The notes beneath the pieces were generated by a model, which was given only the letters and a program-made list of their open reading frames with translations, did no database searches and was not told the DNA's origin. Below are positions 46,871 through 61,396 of a stretch of 64,000 nucleotides of DNA, piece after piece. The position numbers and the translations under genes are program-made. Position 1 is the first letter of the stretch; each line of letters starts with the position of its first letter. The stretch comes from Anoplolepis gracilipes (Eukaryota > Arthropoda > Insecta > Hymenoptera > Formicidae), in contig NC_132974.1 in assembly GCF_047496725.1 (NCBI RefSeq), positions 9,495,001 to 9,559,000 of the forward strand, read 5' to 3'.

Positions 46871-47451
46871 CGGCGAATCGCGGCCGCGAAATAGCGCGCA
46901 TCGTCGGACCTTTTTATAAGCTGATTTTGTATTTATTGGTTAATTGCGGGGTTTGTAGATGATCACGAAATCACACATAATTCTTATCGTCTCTCGGTTC
47001 TCGTATGGTTTTCAACGATAAGTGTTAATTTATTGACTGTGAATAGAAATAAACGATGGAAGATACAAACGAGGATCATCTCTCGTATTAATGTGTATTT
47101 CACTTCGTGAGAATCACGCCCTGGCAAACTTCCGATTTCATAATCCGCCTGATTATTCCTCCAAGAGACAGAGGAGCAGTTGCGCCAGTGAACGCGGGCA
47201 CACGGTAAGTGCTTCATTAAGATAATAACGTATACATATAGCGTAAACTTAAAACCCTAATAACGAGGCGATAATTGCGAACATTTTAAAAGTGAACGAA
47301 AATAATTTAATTAATACGTAATTTTAAAATAAAATTATTTCCTCGCAAACTATACATTTTTCAAAACATTTAAAATTATTAATTCAAACAAGCAATCAAT
47401 TTCTATGTCTTTTTATTAATAATTATATAATTTTATTATATAATTATTAAT
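46871..47451 (+). other. region after the probable 3' end; possible small exon
   Basis: A strong donor CACACG|GTAAGT lies at 47206. Before it, RQRSSCASERGHT is encoded at 47167-47205 after a possible acceptor GATTATTCCTCCAAG, and the same frame is open back to an ATG at 47092. It could be a terminal SKIP isoform exon, part of another gene or chance. The minus-strand frame over the same bases shows no domain. Confidence 0.22.
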
Positions 47452-47602
47452 AAAACATAATTTATTATATAAAATATAATCAATAATTTATCTTTTTGTC
47501 TTTTTATTAATAATTATATTATAATAATTTTATTATATAATTATTAATAAAAAGATAAAAAGATAAATTATTGATTATATTTTATATAATAAATTATGTT
47601 TT
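47410..47602. repeat. AT-rich palindrome with nested duplicated core
   Basis: 47452-47602 is an almost perfect 151-bp palindrome: the arm beginning AAAACATAATTTATTATA is mirrored at 47585-47602, with a single G/A mismatch over about 66 bp. Its core TTTTTATTAATAATTATA... AATTATTAATAAAAA occurs once more immediately to the left (47410-47455), so one unit is both duplicated and inverted. Suggests a foldback element or repeated strand-switching. Confidence 0.85.
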
Positions 47603-50600
47603 ATATATTTATTATATAATTTTTATGTTTTTATCAATAATTTTATTAATTTTTTTTTATATTATATTTAATGAGTTTTGCAACGGAACAAAGCTTTACG
47701 GCTTCGCATGCATTGCTTACTGGATTAATTAGAGAAGCGATGTTGTCATGATCGATTTTCCAGAATATAAAACGAATCGCACGAAAACCTCTCGACGAAT
47801 TCACGTTCTCGCGTTCTCGTTGTTTCGCACAAATACGGAATAATTAGACTTTTCTTACTCGATTAACGAGCCTCGCTGACATTAAGCGCCGCGATGTCAT
47901 TTCATAAGTACGCTAAACCTATCTTTAACGCGCTGCCGCGCGGGACCATTAGCGGGAAGAAGTTCCGAGTGACGGACGACTCGGCGTCCGCTGCTAGTAA
48001 CTCCGAGCTCGCAAACTTCGCGCTTTGGTTATCTGCCATTACTTGGAGAAAGATCCTCTTATTTAACTATCTTTCTACTCGCCGTGGCCCGTAATTGCGG
48101 AAACTCCGGGAAATGCAGCCGTCTCTTGCAGAGCTCGGTTAGTCCAAGTGCAGCGTGACGATCATTATTCCTCTCATCGCTTCTTGCGAGAAATTAAATT
48201 AAATCACAAATGTACATTTTAAATGCGCATCGGTTCGCAAAGAATTCGCTCATTGTCTCTATACTGCAATTAAATATCGTCACGGTGCCGCCTCTAGCTA
48301 CTGTGCTGCTAATTGGAGATAATTAATAAGGATCTCGCAATTTTATTATCTCGTACATTAATATCGACTACGATATCGTTTTCATTCAATTTCACGGACT
48401 GATTCTCTTTATAATTTCGTGTCGGAAATATATCATTGGTGTTTGAACTCGTTTAGTCAAAAGCACATATATATATATATATATATATGTCGTAAAGAGC
48501 GCGGAAGCTCATCAGACGGACGAGATTCTTCGGAAGAAGGTACGATAAAAAACATTTAGTAATGTATGTAAATGCACCCTTTGAGAATCATTTCGATCGT
48601 TACGACATGTACGTGTTCATTCGTAAGCTTTATTTTGTATCCCAGGGGGCAACAGAAACTTTTAGTACGCCAGATTATGACGGTAATAACTCGACGAGCT
48701 TCTTCACCCGCGATTCGTGGTCCACGTGAGCAAATTCTTCATCCCTCTAGGGGGTGAGATCTAATTTAACTTTTAGGGCCGCGCAATCACGACGGTTTCT
48801 GGTAATTTAACCTAGCTGCGTGAATTCAGTTATGTAATATATCTGTATTATTTACTTCTCATTTTTTTTTTGTACGAAAGAAACCCTTCGTTAACCACAT
48901 TTTACAACGCGTCCAAAAAATTTATCCGTGACATTGTTATGATAAATGATCTTGTTGTTGCATATATCTTGGTTATTTGCACGAATAATCGCAACATAAA
49001 TATGTCAAAGAAGCGTATAAATTCGTAAGCAATAAAGTCGTTAAGAAGAGATGTTTATCTCGTTACTTTTTATCTCAATTGTACGGAATCGGACGCGCGA
49101 GATTCATTGCTGTAATTTTAATAACAATCTAAAGCCGCCGCGTACCGTCCACTGTATTTCTTACGCGAGATTTATCACACGTAAAGGATACGCCAGTCCA
49201 GCTATACGTTTATTGTGGCGCATTATAAATCGTAATCGACATCTACTCTATAACCAGTCCCAGAGTGTTATCGGACGCGATCGGGCAAAACGATCGGTTA
49301 TACTTGGCGCGGAGACTTTTGCGCTTCTTGCACGCCCATAACAGCCTTAATTACTGTCCACACTAATGAATCAACGAAGATATCGCTATTGGCATAGCTG
49401 TGCCGGATGAAGCTCCCTCATGAGATTGCTTCATACCCGGGGCGAGATAAAACCGGAGCGCGTCCCTTTTTTCTCCGCTCTTCTCTTTCCGCGAGGCATT
49501 ATGTCGAGGAAGCCGCGCGATCGATTCATCTATTTCTATATTAAAGCCAGCGAGATGGCTCATAAATCAAATTTGCCATATATATATATATATATACATG
49601 CCATCCTAAATAACTACATTTTCTAGTACAATAAAAGCATTTCGAGCGTCACAGATTGCCAATAAAGGTCAATCTAAGAAGCTAATATCTGGTAATTGCA
49701 GATCACCTTCTATAAAGATGATAACACTCGAGCGTGCAACACGACTTTGCGATAATCAAAGATTATAAGTTATTAACGATGCAATTAAATGACAGGAGAA
49801 TAACGTTAAAAATGTAATATTCACGGTATAATAGTTATCTTTCTCTCTCCATGAAATGTGTTTTAGTTTTTTAAGCAACTATTTCTGCGTGTAAATGATA
49901 TGTACATTATTTACAAATATTTTTATATTATAGTTAAAGAAAATTAAATCTAATAATAAAAAAATTTTATAAATATGTAGATAAGGACAGAATCTGAAGC
50001 TGCACGTGTGACTAAAGTATTAATACATTTATATAAAAGAAATACGTTGGTGCAAACAAGACAGTTCTTTTATGATGTAGTACTATGTATGATGTGGTGT
50101 TTTGCAAAGAAATTTTAGACATATAAAATGTTTTAAATGACTTTGTGGACACGTTTCTTGGACAGCATATTATATATACATATACATTGGTTGTTATTTC
50201 ATGTCTCGTTCGTTATGATCGGACTTGGATACTCACCCATGATGAGAAGTACTTGAAATTTGCATAGCTTGCCGACTAATTGGACCCTCAAAGGTGGAAT
50301 CCTAGTAAACTTAGATAACTAGCCGCACCTTGTTGAGCAACTATTGTTCTGCTCAGTTTGCGAGCAACAAGTTGGGCACCGATAATTAGACAAGTTAAGA
50401 CAACTATGACCGTCCACAATCGTTAGCCGATAATAGGATTAAATGTACTTACAGAAAGTGCCAGTTTAGGCGACAAACTATCCTCCAACTCTCTCCTATA
50501 TATTACAAATAATGATTTTAATCTTTCCTGGCTATTTTGATTCCATTAAATGAAATGAAACAATGTCAAGTGTACAGACGAACCATATTATTTAGATAAG

Positions 50601-51200
50601 ACTTAAAAGAAAAATCCTTGAAGTCTAATGTAAAATATTAATTATTTTAATGGATTTTCTGTGTGAATGACTCTTTTACATACTCGTATTTATATTATAT
50701 AATTTTATATTTCTTTCTTTTTATATATGTGATAAGAAAGAACCCTAATTGCATATGAACTTTATATAAATATTCTATGTCACTTGGTAGCAAAAGCAAT
50801 TATTACAGTAAAGACGAGCTCAGAACACACAACAAAGGATCTAAACGTAAAGGAGCAAACTTGACGCTGGATATATCAGTCATGTGTGTAGAAACACGCG
50901 TATCCGAAACGAAACTCTGCATATGTCGAGTCATGAGCGGAGATTATATTTACTTACGACGTTCTCTTGTGTGTCTCATAGTTCCTCGTTACCGCGAGAA
51001 ACAACATCCCATTAATACCGTGAGAGAAACGTAAGGTCGTCGTACCATAGATAACGGGAAATTCGGTGCTTCGCATCGTCATTATGCGCAAACCACGGTA
51101 GATCTATATTAATAGAAGGGATATAGAGACGATGATGCCTGTTCGCAGATTTCTCGACAAAAACGATCGGTATACGCATGTTGTAAAGCGTTAAATTTAT
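47603..51200 (+). other. mixed intergenic block
   Basis: Moderately GC-rich from 47.7 to 49.5 kb, then AT-rich. Short ORFs such as 47894-48094 (MSFHKYAKP...) and 49051-49341 have no recognisable domain or splice context. (TA)n at 48467-48488 and 49579-49596. Confidence 0.5.
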
Positions 51201-51223
51201 ATAAAAAGTTCGAGATTTATGTC

Positions 51224-51243
51224 TTTTTTTTTTTTTTTTTTTT
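51224..51243 (+). repeat. poly-T run (20 nt)
   Basis: Homopolymer in AT-rich intergenic sequence. Confidence 0.9.
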
Positions 51244-54200
51244 CAAGAGTTTAAAGCTCTCTTCCAGAGTTACGTAAAATATTCTTTCACGATCCAATTT
51301 TTAGTATATAATACTCCACGTGTACTTTATTCGTACCTTCTTTTTCAAATTCAACACCGTATACATCTATATATAGTACGTTATAACGTACGCTAACTTC
51401 TTGTATCGTTACTTTCTGCGAGGAGATTTAACTGTAGAATATCTATGCGAAGCATCGTATTTTATTCTATTTTATCCGCCTTATCAGATTCTTCTCGATA
51501 TATCGTCTGACGAGAATCCCACCTATCTACGATAAAAAATGAAAAGGGAGAAAAATAAAAATGAGAATTACACGGCAGAAATATATGAAATTTCTGCGAG
51601 AATTTATGTACTCATCCGAAATTATCTTTTGTATTAACAATATATTTCTGTTATTTTTAATTACTTTATATCAAAGTTTTTTCCAGCATTTTTATACGCA
51701 TTTAGATAAAGAAGCGTAAGACCGTAGGAATGCACACGAGGTGGATGTCAGATTAGTGCATGCATACGAATAGCGCGTCGCCAATTTCCGCCGCGCTATT
51801 TTCGCGAAACACTCGAGACGCGGAGAGCACCAAGAATGATACTTGGCTTCAGCATCGGTAATTACATCCGATCTACGTTAATTAGTACGCCGCGGATTTT
51901 AATTCCGGACGAAGCACCGATATCTACTGCGGTACACGTGAGCTTTGTTCAGGGTTCACGAGAATTCGCGACTCTAATTAGGATATCTGAGCTACTATTT
52001 CATTCCGGATGAATCGTCGGTGTTGTACTTAATGATAAAACTGATTATTGGACGGACTCAATTGGATGTAAAATGTTTTAAATAGGTTTTAAGAGTTGAA
52101 GTTTTAATACATGGATTTTACTCAAGTCATTTATTTTTTTAAAGTTATATAAATTCAGTTTTGACATTTTTTCTAAAAATCATGATCTATTTTAAAAGAG
52201 CAATGCTTCTTGAAAATTCAGGTAATAATTTACTGATATTCTATAGTTTTTTTTTTAACTAATTATGATTAAAATTTAAAAAAATTTAAATATACAATAA
52301 TAATAAGTGTTTTACATTAGGAAAATGAACAATTTTCTTATTGCGATGAAAAAATTATTCATGTTGAAAAATCTGCGTGATACAAAAACGTTGCGTTCGA
52401 GCTACCAATGAGAGATCAATGACCGGTCAATAATATTTTCATCTTTTATCGACACGGTCGCGTGCATTATAAAGAGTACGTGCGGGAGCGCGACTGGCTC
52501 GCATTAAACACAAACCAGTCATTAATAACGTAGAACGTGGCACCTTTAAGGCTTGCGGCCATAAATTCCGTTGCCGGGACAGGAACGGCAGTTTATTCGC
52601 GTCGCTCGAAATCTAATTTATTTTGCGATGCGAGCACATAACGCAGTTAATAGACGCTCATGGATAGTGCGTACGAGAAATAAAACGGCGCGGCAACATT
52701 TATTGAGTACGTTCAGTGCTTGCTTTTGTATCGAAACGAGATATTCTCGCATCCCTTTTTTTTTCGCGATCTCTAGCGATCGCGACAGATGTATTCGACG
52801 CAGAGATTTTCAATCTTTGCGTTTCCCTCTTATATAAAGCATAGCGCAGATTACAATAACTTTCAGCAGGCACGAAGAGCAGCATGATATTCCATCAACA
52901 TGAATAATTATCCTCGCACTGATATAATAACGTTTCTCGAAACTTGCTGATGCGGTGTATCAACTGCAGTTTCTCTACACCCATATATCTGTTGGATGGC
53001 GCGTGCACGGCTCGCTAATTAATTATTACGTTTTAAGGACAGTGCTGACATTTCCCAGATACAATTAGCTCGCGCATTTGTACGACTAGTCACGCTAACG
53101 ACGTGCACGCGCATCAATCTGCGCACGTGTAATACAAAGTAATATCTATAATATGCGAAATTCATCGAAAGCTGGCGCGGCTATGATATTACAGTATCAT
53201 TACACAGACGAGACGTTGATTGAAATTGACAATGAAATGGAAATCTTTAATGGTACATTCCGTATATCGAGACAGAGGATGGGACTCGTGTCCCACACCC
53301 TCTCTGACAATTTTCGTTTATTCTCGAGCCGGCAGATACCCGCATGTACCGAGGGAACATCAAAGGGATCATTACTATACGAAGGGGAGGGTGAAGCCAC
53401 CGCAAAGGATGCTGAGGTATGTTCCTTATGTCATTTCGCGGGACAAAATCGCTCGGGGAGGAAGAAACGATTTGGGAAAAAGAGCGCGCTCCGGAACGCG
53501 CGTAGCGCAATCTTCTGAATAAAATCTAATTCCAGCTCATAGACACTCGTCTCCGATGGAATGGAATGATCGAGAAAGAGAAAGCTGACCGATGGAAATT
53601 GAAATTCTTATAGGGTTTTATCCGCTTCGTAAATCGTAGCTCGAGACACGTTGGAATATCTTTTTCATATGATTATATAATAATAATAATGTAGATAAAT
53701 AAATACTTTTAATTTTTAATTTTATCAATCATGAGTGTCGAGAATAATTTATTAATCATAAAAATACAGAACATTAAGTTTATTTAACTCATTTTTTAAA
53801 CTCTGCATTATGTGTATTTTCATTTGCAATACTTTTCAAATAATCACTCTTATTTGAGAGCGATTAATTTTTTTATATACAACTGGTTTATTCATTAAAA
53901 TATTTAGTATTTAGTGCTTCAAATATAATAGGGTATTATATATTTTTCACTTTAATTGAATTTTCTTAATTGAATTTTCTTGTTTCTATTAAAAATGTAT
54001 GTATTATGTAAAATTAATGAACCATTAATGCTAAAGTTAGTCTGTGTAATCAGCAAATTAGTCGAATTATCGATTTCGTGATGACACTTGCCGGATACAC
54101 ATAAGCATTAATTAGTAGCAGCGAGAGTTACCGGAAGTGCGGATGAGCTTGTCAATGAACAAGCAGTCTAATTCGGCCCCGCCGCTTTTGCCTGTGTACG

Positions 54201-55860
54201 AGTGACACATTTGTGCGAATTTCCCATGTGAGCGTAGCTGCAGAGTGCAAGTGTACACAGAGCACGTGAATGATACACAGCGTGAAAACGGCATTTCGCG
54301 AAAGGACAAATTTGTACGGCAAACTTCCTGTTTCGTGTATATCGTGAAATGGATATTACAATTTCATGGATATAGAGATAAAACAGCGAATATACCTAAC
54401 GAATTATAATAGAATTACAATAGAAATGCGAATCAATCAATTGAAAGAATTGTGTCATAATTATTTTTAATATTAATAAAATAAAATTTTACTCTATGAT
54501 TATACATAACTTAATTTCCAATTTTTAATAATGCAATATTTTTATCTGGAAATTAATTTTGCTTTATTCTATTGCATCAATTATATTATCTATTTATATT
54601 ATCAATTATATTATCGATTTCTCACAATTTAAGATGTTTAAAAATTAAACTGAGCTTTTTTGCCCGAATTAAAATGACGAGGGCATTGAAAGAAGGTCGA
54701 TAAAAATAGTGCATAGCATGCAGTGACAGAATAAAATCTGCTTTTCTCATCATGTTCATGCATAAGATAAGTTACCCTGTGCAACTTACGATAACCCATG
54801 TTATAAATAACTTCCACTTGACGATCGGGATACGTTCATCAATTAGAGGTAGTACAGGAAAATATCGATATGCCTTCGAAGTGCACGGCAAGCAATTTAT
54901 ATATTTCAGGATAAGGTGGAGATGATTTTTTCATCTAGAAAATCCACTGCTGGCATCGACAACTACCTATCTCCCGGAGCTCGGCTCCAAAGTGATCCTA
55001 GATAGTCAGGAGACTTGATACGTGCGCCTCTAAAACTGCCAATATTGAGACAGGTTAAATCCTCGGGAAATTGGTTCATTTATCGCACATCACACCTATT
55101 ATATACTATCAATCGACTAACTCTGCGTTAAAATAACGAAACTTAGATAATGTAACGATTTGAGTGTGAAGTTTACTTTTTATCAAGTTAATTTTAATCA
55201 AAATTTCATTTTCTATCTATCCAGAATACTAATATTTAGTACAATATAAACAAAAAGGAAAATGTTTAATTTACAAATAGATAATTGTTAATTGTTTTCA
55301 TGAAATTGCGATCGCGAATATTATTGCATATTTATAAAATTATAATTATAATGCGGAAAGTATTTATCTAGAAATATAAAGTAATTAGATTATGAAAGGT
55401 ATGATTTTTTTCTTCAAAATCAAATACAGATAATAAGTTTTCAAAAGGAAATCGAGGAAATAATAGCTTCTTTGTAAGTCACGTTAGATTACTTCATTCA
55501 TTCTCGTTCTTGACAAATATCTCGTATCTTTCTGCCGACTTTTTATGAACTGGATTTAAAGTCTCAGTGGACGAGCACGACAAAGCGATCTCCTAATATC
55601 GTCAATTGAATCCTCGTGGATGAAGTGCAGCGATTTGTAACGGGATTTTGAAGCGGCTATCTTGCTTGGGCCGAATAATGGTGTACGGATTTTTCAGGCT
55701 GACTGAAGTCAGACAGCACTGAAAGGAGATTTTAAAAAGAAATCGCTGAAATTGTGAATGAAGTTGCGGGAATTACGTAAGCTCGAAACGATAGGAGATA
55801 AAGCGAAGGATATGTGAACGTTTCATTTAACAAGCCAGTTCAGATATATCATGTTCGTAA
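51244..55860 (+). other. intergenic block, no gene recognised
   Basis: Alternates CpG-rich patches (51.7-52.0, 52.4-53.6 kb) with AT-rich sequence. Overlapping ORFs on both strands at 53.15-53.52 kb are typical of stop-poor GC-rich noncoding DNA. The TAATTA-type homeodomain core motif is frequent but also expected from base composition. Confidence 0.5.
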
Positions 55861-55867
55861 TAATAAT

Positions 55868-55870
55868 ATA

Positions 55871-55915
<45 letters not shown>

Positions 55916-55919
55916 AAAA

Positions 55920-55950
<31 letters not shown>
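55868..55950. repeat. (TA)n arrays with A9/T15 foldback
   Basis: (TA)n at 55868-55910, then a run of A, (TA)n and a run of T forming a hairpin from about 55911 to 55950. Confidence 0.85.
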
Positions 55951-55951
<1 letters not shown>

Positions 55952-57980
55952 GAGATATCCTTTATCAAGTAAAATTTATTTTATTTATTAAAAAAAAATA
56001 TAAAATTCATATAATATTTTCAAGTAAAGGATTTATCTAGAAAAATAAGAATTTTACCAAAACTTTTCCAAAAATTTTTAATGAAGGAAACATGGCAACA
56101 AAAATAATAACATCTTCTAATTGATTGATGAGCACACACAAGATATACCTGAGAAGAGTATTCGCCGTGACTTTGTGATTCAAAATTGCAACCGCAAGAG
56201 GCTCAACGAGGACGATCGACAAGAGGTAGAAGGAATCCAACAACCACCCGAAGTACTCTTCGTAACCCCAAGAGCTTTTTAATTAAAGCGCGATTTTACT
56301 AGCTCCGAACTTTGTGCGAATTTCGGCTTACGTGGCTAGCGAAAGAGGAATGAGTAGAAAACAAGATATTTTCACGAAAAGTTATCACGGTCGTCGATGT
56401 GCCAAGGGAAGCATCCTTATGCGGGAGAGCATCTCGGAGTATGTCTGAGGATCTCGAATTTGCTGTGTCATTCAGGCACCTAACTACATTACGCCTTTCC
56501 GTTGTGCTCGGAACAAAATTCTCCCCTTGACTCATTCAGCTTTAGCCAAAGAAGTTTGGTCGACAACGAAGTTGAATCCCTCGGTATAAACTTTCCTCTA
56601 AAGATTTCTTAGCCGATGTTTGATTAATTTCTTCGTATCACAACAGGGAAAACATGGAACGCTTGTTCCGAAGATATTTTACAATATTAATAGTATTATA
56701 AAAAGATATTAAACAAATGATTAGATTGATTAGTTTATCGATATATTGTATAATTTAGAGAGTAAAAATATTGTTTATGCAAATTACATAAGGTTTGCAA
56801 AATATTGCAGGAAAAATGCAAGTGTTTGAAATAAAACTATATATTTAGGGAATTTTATATACATATTATAGTAAAATATTATTAGACACAATGATATATA
56901 CGTAATCTATTCTATTGTTAAAAAAGACATAACAAGAGCTTACTCTTTAACATTTAACTGTTTAACTTTTTTAATTGGAGAATAAGCTAATTAAAAGAAC
57001 GATGGTATTATCCTACAATGTCAGTGCCACATGCGTATAAATCATCCTATGCTCATTCTCTTTTCTGTTTTCCAGCAGTTTTCTGTGACAAATAAAAACG
57101 TATTTTACGTCAAGAACTGCGCCACGCTTGTTTGTACCTGACAACTAGTATGATTCTGGTCGTTGCAAGATCACGGTGCGTCCCATATATGGGCAACATT
57201 TCATCAGTTATATATTACTCTTACTCTGTTCTAAAATTGAAATCTTCTTGCGTGATAAAAAATCATTAAACTCTTATCTTTTACAAAATTTTAATTAAAC
57301 AATGTATAATTTTTTTTAATAGTAGAACATTGTTGCTGCATTAATTCATACGTCGTATGTAAGTTGGTTCTTGCATTAAAATTTCTCGACACGGATTTAA
57401 TTTATTTAATATTATCAAATTTATTTATATCTAAAAATATTATAACTTTAAAGTATTATTAAAAATAGTAATAATGTACATACATAATCTTAAAAAAATA
57501 AAAATAAAAATATGTAGGTATTTATAAGAGTCAAATGTTAAAAAATAGCATCATGAGATGTACGCATAGATATACGTATACATAAATATGTGTTATATCT
57601 ACATGTGTATATGTTATACACAAAATAATTCTAAAATTCTAGATCTGAAGATACATATGTATATACGGCTTTATAAAGGCATAAAATCTTAACTCAATAT
57701 TGTGACACGTCGTCGATAGATGTTTTTATATAACGTACAAATGTAATTTGTGCTCTAATAAAATGCTAATCGCGGCCGGTTACAACCGCGACTTGGTTGT
57801 CAGCAATAATTTTATGCAGAGTACAAATTATGCAGCTTTTTCCGTCGCGAAACTGCCGGCGAATATTAATTACCTCACGGCTCTCCGGCTCGCTTTGAAG
57901 CTTAAACATCCTCGCGGCTGTAACACGAGTTGTTGCGAATTTCTCGCCAGTGTCTACGATTTCAAGAGATAGAGAGAGAC

Positions 57981-58011
<31 letters not shown>

Positions 58012-61000
58012 AAGGGGGAGAGAGACGAGACTTACGTAGAAAATTGGAGAGAAAGAACAAATCCTGCAGGCACGCGGCCTTAGTAAGGCTAGAAATAAGG
58101 GAGCGGACTCGGTTCCTTCAGCCAAAGAAGTAATTAATGCAACCCAGTGACCTGGTTGTTCAAACAGCTTATCCAAGATGTTTAGCCGGAGGTTGCGCGC
58201 GTTAATAGGTTCCCTCGTGTAAACCAGAGTCAGTTGTGCCCTGGGCCCAACAACCAACGCTTGAGATCATGATAGAGATTGCTTAGACCTTTACCTCCCT
58301 TCGTCCTCCCGAACACAAGGATCTCTAACACATAATCAACTACCGAAATTTCGAGCACTATGGATTTGTGTTTATCGAAATTATCAAAGTAATCGCCCAT
58401 GAGAATAATACCGGTGCGAAATAGTGAAAGAGAGAATATATGTGAGCAAGAAAAGTCATTCTCTTAAAAAAATAGTAACCTGATAATAACATTTGAAGCT
58501 GTTGAAATTAATACAATAATATATATTTATATTATATATATTATATATATATTAATAATATATACAAGTTTAATTAGATATTGAAAATTATTATTGTGTG
58601 AGATTACATTAAGATTATTATTTTATTACATTACAAAATGAGTACATTGAATTTATCATATTTAGATTATTACATGTTTTAATATTCGTCAAACACCTGC
58701 TAACGTTGAGTGTGCAATTCGACTTTCTGGTCGAATTATTTACACAAACTTTAATTTAAAAGTGATTAATTTAAAAAGTGATTACATTATTGATTCAAAT
58801 TTATAAAAAGATATAATTAGTGTAAGAGCTGTTTTTGAAGTAACAGAAAGACCACTATATATACGAGAAGTTTGGAAAATCAACATACAATTTTCTAATG
58901 TAACAAATTCCCGCTCCATAAAACTTCCTTCGTCCCAAATTCGCCGACTGTAAGCCATGTCTCGAAGGCAAGGAACGCTTTATAGGCAACAACGTTTTTT
59001 TCAGAAGTAGAATAAGCGGGCCGAGGGAAAATATAAGGGATCGAGAAGACGGAAGAAGCAGAGAGGAAGAAGAATGCGGAGGAGAAAGAAGAACTCTATT
59101 CAAGGAGAGCCTCGACTCAGCCTTGAGGCGGCGGATTTCTCAGCAATTGCCTTTGATTCCTTCTAATACGAGAGAAATCTGAATGCCCGTGGGCCGGGCG
59201 CCTCTATTCACGGCCAAGGAAAGGACGATAAGGAAAAGTTCGTCCGTGAACGAAGGGTATCTTTGCGATTCCAGCAAAAAGCTGGTTACTTCGGCTCGGC
59301 CTCTCTCGCTTTTCCCACCCCGTTCCTTGTCTCGCTTCTTACTTTATACGCTAAGCCAAATGATGAAAAAAGCCAATCGAGAATCGTAACGTCGGCTGAA
59401 AATGTCATAGAATATATTTAATGCAACGCAGAAATTTCAGCAGCGTTCATCGCGACATTCGAGCGAGACTATCGATCGCAATTGAAGAAATATTTATTGC
59501 ATCGCATTTTCGCTAAAGCGTATTTCTTTCCTTTAGCGATCAGTTTTTTATCAGCGTGTGCAAAGACCGCGTCCGACGTCCTTTGTAATTTCGGAAAGTG
59601 GGTGAGCTAAATGGATTGCGAGGACGTCTCGCGAACGGGCCTGTTAAAATGAATGAATCTGTCAGATAGATTTATGCGATTCTTCGAAACTCGCTGCTTC
59701 TGAAGATTGTTCCGCTGCGCAAATAAAAAACTCTTATCGGCATATAATTTTAGGAATGCTGTACAAATTTTTGTAATTATTATAGATTATTTCTAGCATG
59801 AGATATTTGTAGAAACGAATCGATAATTGAAAAAAACTTGTGCGCGTGTTGATCCATTTGATCGAGTAATTTTATACTCGAAAACGTATTTATATACTGC
59901 TCCAAAAAAAATTTGACGACCATCCATCAACGTTTTTTTTCAGACAACTAATGAAAATATGTAATAAGATCGAAATAATCAGCGAAACATTTGTGGATAT
60001 CGTGATTAAAGTTAATAAACTACTTTCTTGGATATTTGATGTCTTTAAATTTTCTTTGCTATGGAGCAGAGCTACATCTGTCAACGTGTTTTTATCCGAT
60101 TTTATGATCTTTAGAGATTATTCAGTGACGAAGAAAATTCCTGAAATGGTCTGACTTATGTTAAAGGTAGACAACAATGCCGACATTACGAACAATTAAA
60201 TCAGTTTTAAATGCTTTCGAAATATTTTATATTTTCAACAGAAAAGCTCGGTTCAAGCGAATAATTACGCAATTTGTTTTGATAGCATGTTGTATATATT
60301 TAGAAAGTAGTCGTTGAGATATATCAAACCTTATATTTCTCTATTATTTCGCACAGTCTTAATGATGATATAATCCACGCGATTATTTGAGCTCCAGAAA
60401 AACAAACTTATCGTTCAATCTATGTCCAGACAGATAATCGTCATTTTAATGCTGTTAACAAATGGAACTTGCGATAGAAAAAGATGGTTGAAAAAGAGAA
60501 TTTTTTTATCGACGAACAACTTCCGTCAAATTAGTGTGATACATCTTTCGGAATGATAGAAAAGCCAGAAAATTGACAAAAAAGTGAAAACGAAATTTTT
60601 ATTCATGTTGTCTTTTATTTCTTCCGGGTTCAAGCTATAGCTCTCGAGTAAATTATGTTAAGAAAATACACGCACTTTTTCTGGAACTCTTTAATATTTT
60701 TCGAGATTTTTATTTAAGATTTTCAATTAATATATCGAGGAAAGAAATATGTCGTATATACGAATCAAAAAGCCATTATTAAGCAAAAATGTTTGTTTCC
60801 AGACTTTTTTTTTTAGATTTAAATTTTATTCTGTCATATAAAATAGTAAATTCTACATTTGTACATTTAAAAAATTGATAATCCTAAATGTAATGTTTTA
60901 ATTTTATGGTTTTCGCATACGTGCACCTTTTGTCCAAAATTATATAAATTTATATAGGTATTTTTTCAAGCTTTTGTACAACAGAAAATATAATCTACAA

Positions 61001-61380
61001 CACAAATGCACAAAGATATTTTATAGTATCAAGTTGAGAGTACGTTATACGCTATTGCATAAAAAATTAACTAATGTTTCTTAAAATTATTAAATATTAG
61101 TAAATATTATTAAATCATTATTACAGAAACTCCTATACATGAATATATACATACATATTTGTGTGTATGTTTTATGTATGTAAAGCCGATTCGAACAATT
61201 CATTTTATATTCTTACTGTAAATATGTATTTAGCTAATAATAAGAAATTATCAAAAAGTATTATATATGAGATAATATTTTAAATATTTTATATGAAATA
61301 ATATCGGTATTTTTTTTATGACTCTGCAGTCTCTTTTACAAATATGTAATCCAAAAAATATAAAAAAACCATTTAACGTT
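55951..61380 (+). other. intergenic block, no gene recognised
   Basis: AT-rich with CpG-rich patches at 57.7-58.3 and 58.9-59.7 kb. A GA-rich tract at 57969-58020 generates a 163-residue minus-strand ORF with Ser/Leu repeats that I regard as artefact. Confidence 0.5.
57969..58012. repeat. (GA)n microsatellite
   Basis: Imperfect GA array with GACAGA and TGAGAG variants. Confidence 0.92.
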
Positions 61381-61396
61381 GTTACGCGATATTGTT

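Noticed and set aside
47894..48094. 66-residue ORF beginning MSFHKYAKP
   Set aside because: Initially protein-like but no homologue recognised, no splice sites in phase and no neighbouring coding exons.
53153..53522. Overlapping ORFs of 121, 100 and 87 residues on both strands
   Set aside because: Three mutually overlapping frames without domains; donor-like GTATGT at 53417 noted but no fitting acceptor.
57766..58257. 163-residue minus-strand ORF
   Set aside because: Extended by a (CT)n tract giving Ser/Leu repeats; no domain and no splice context.
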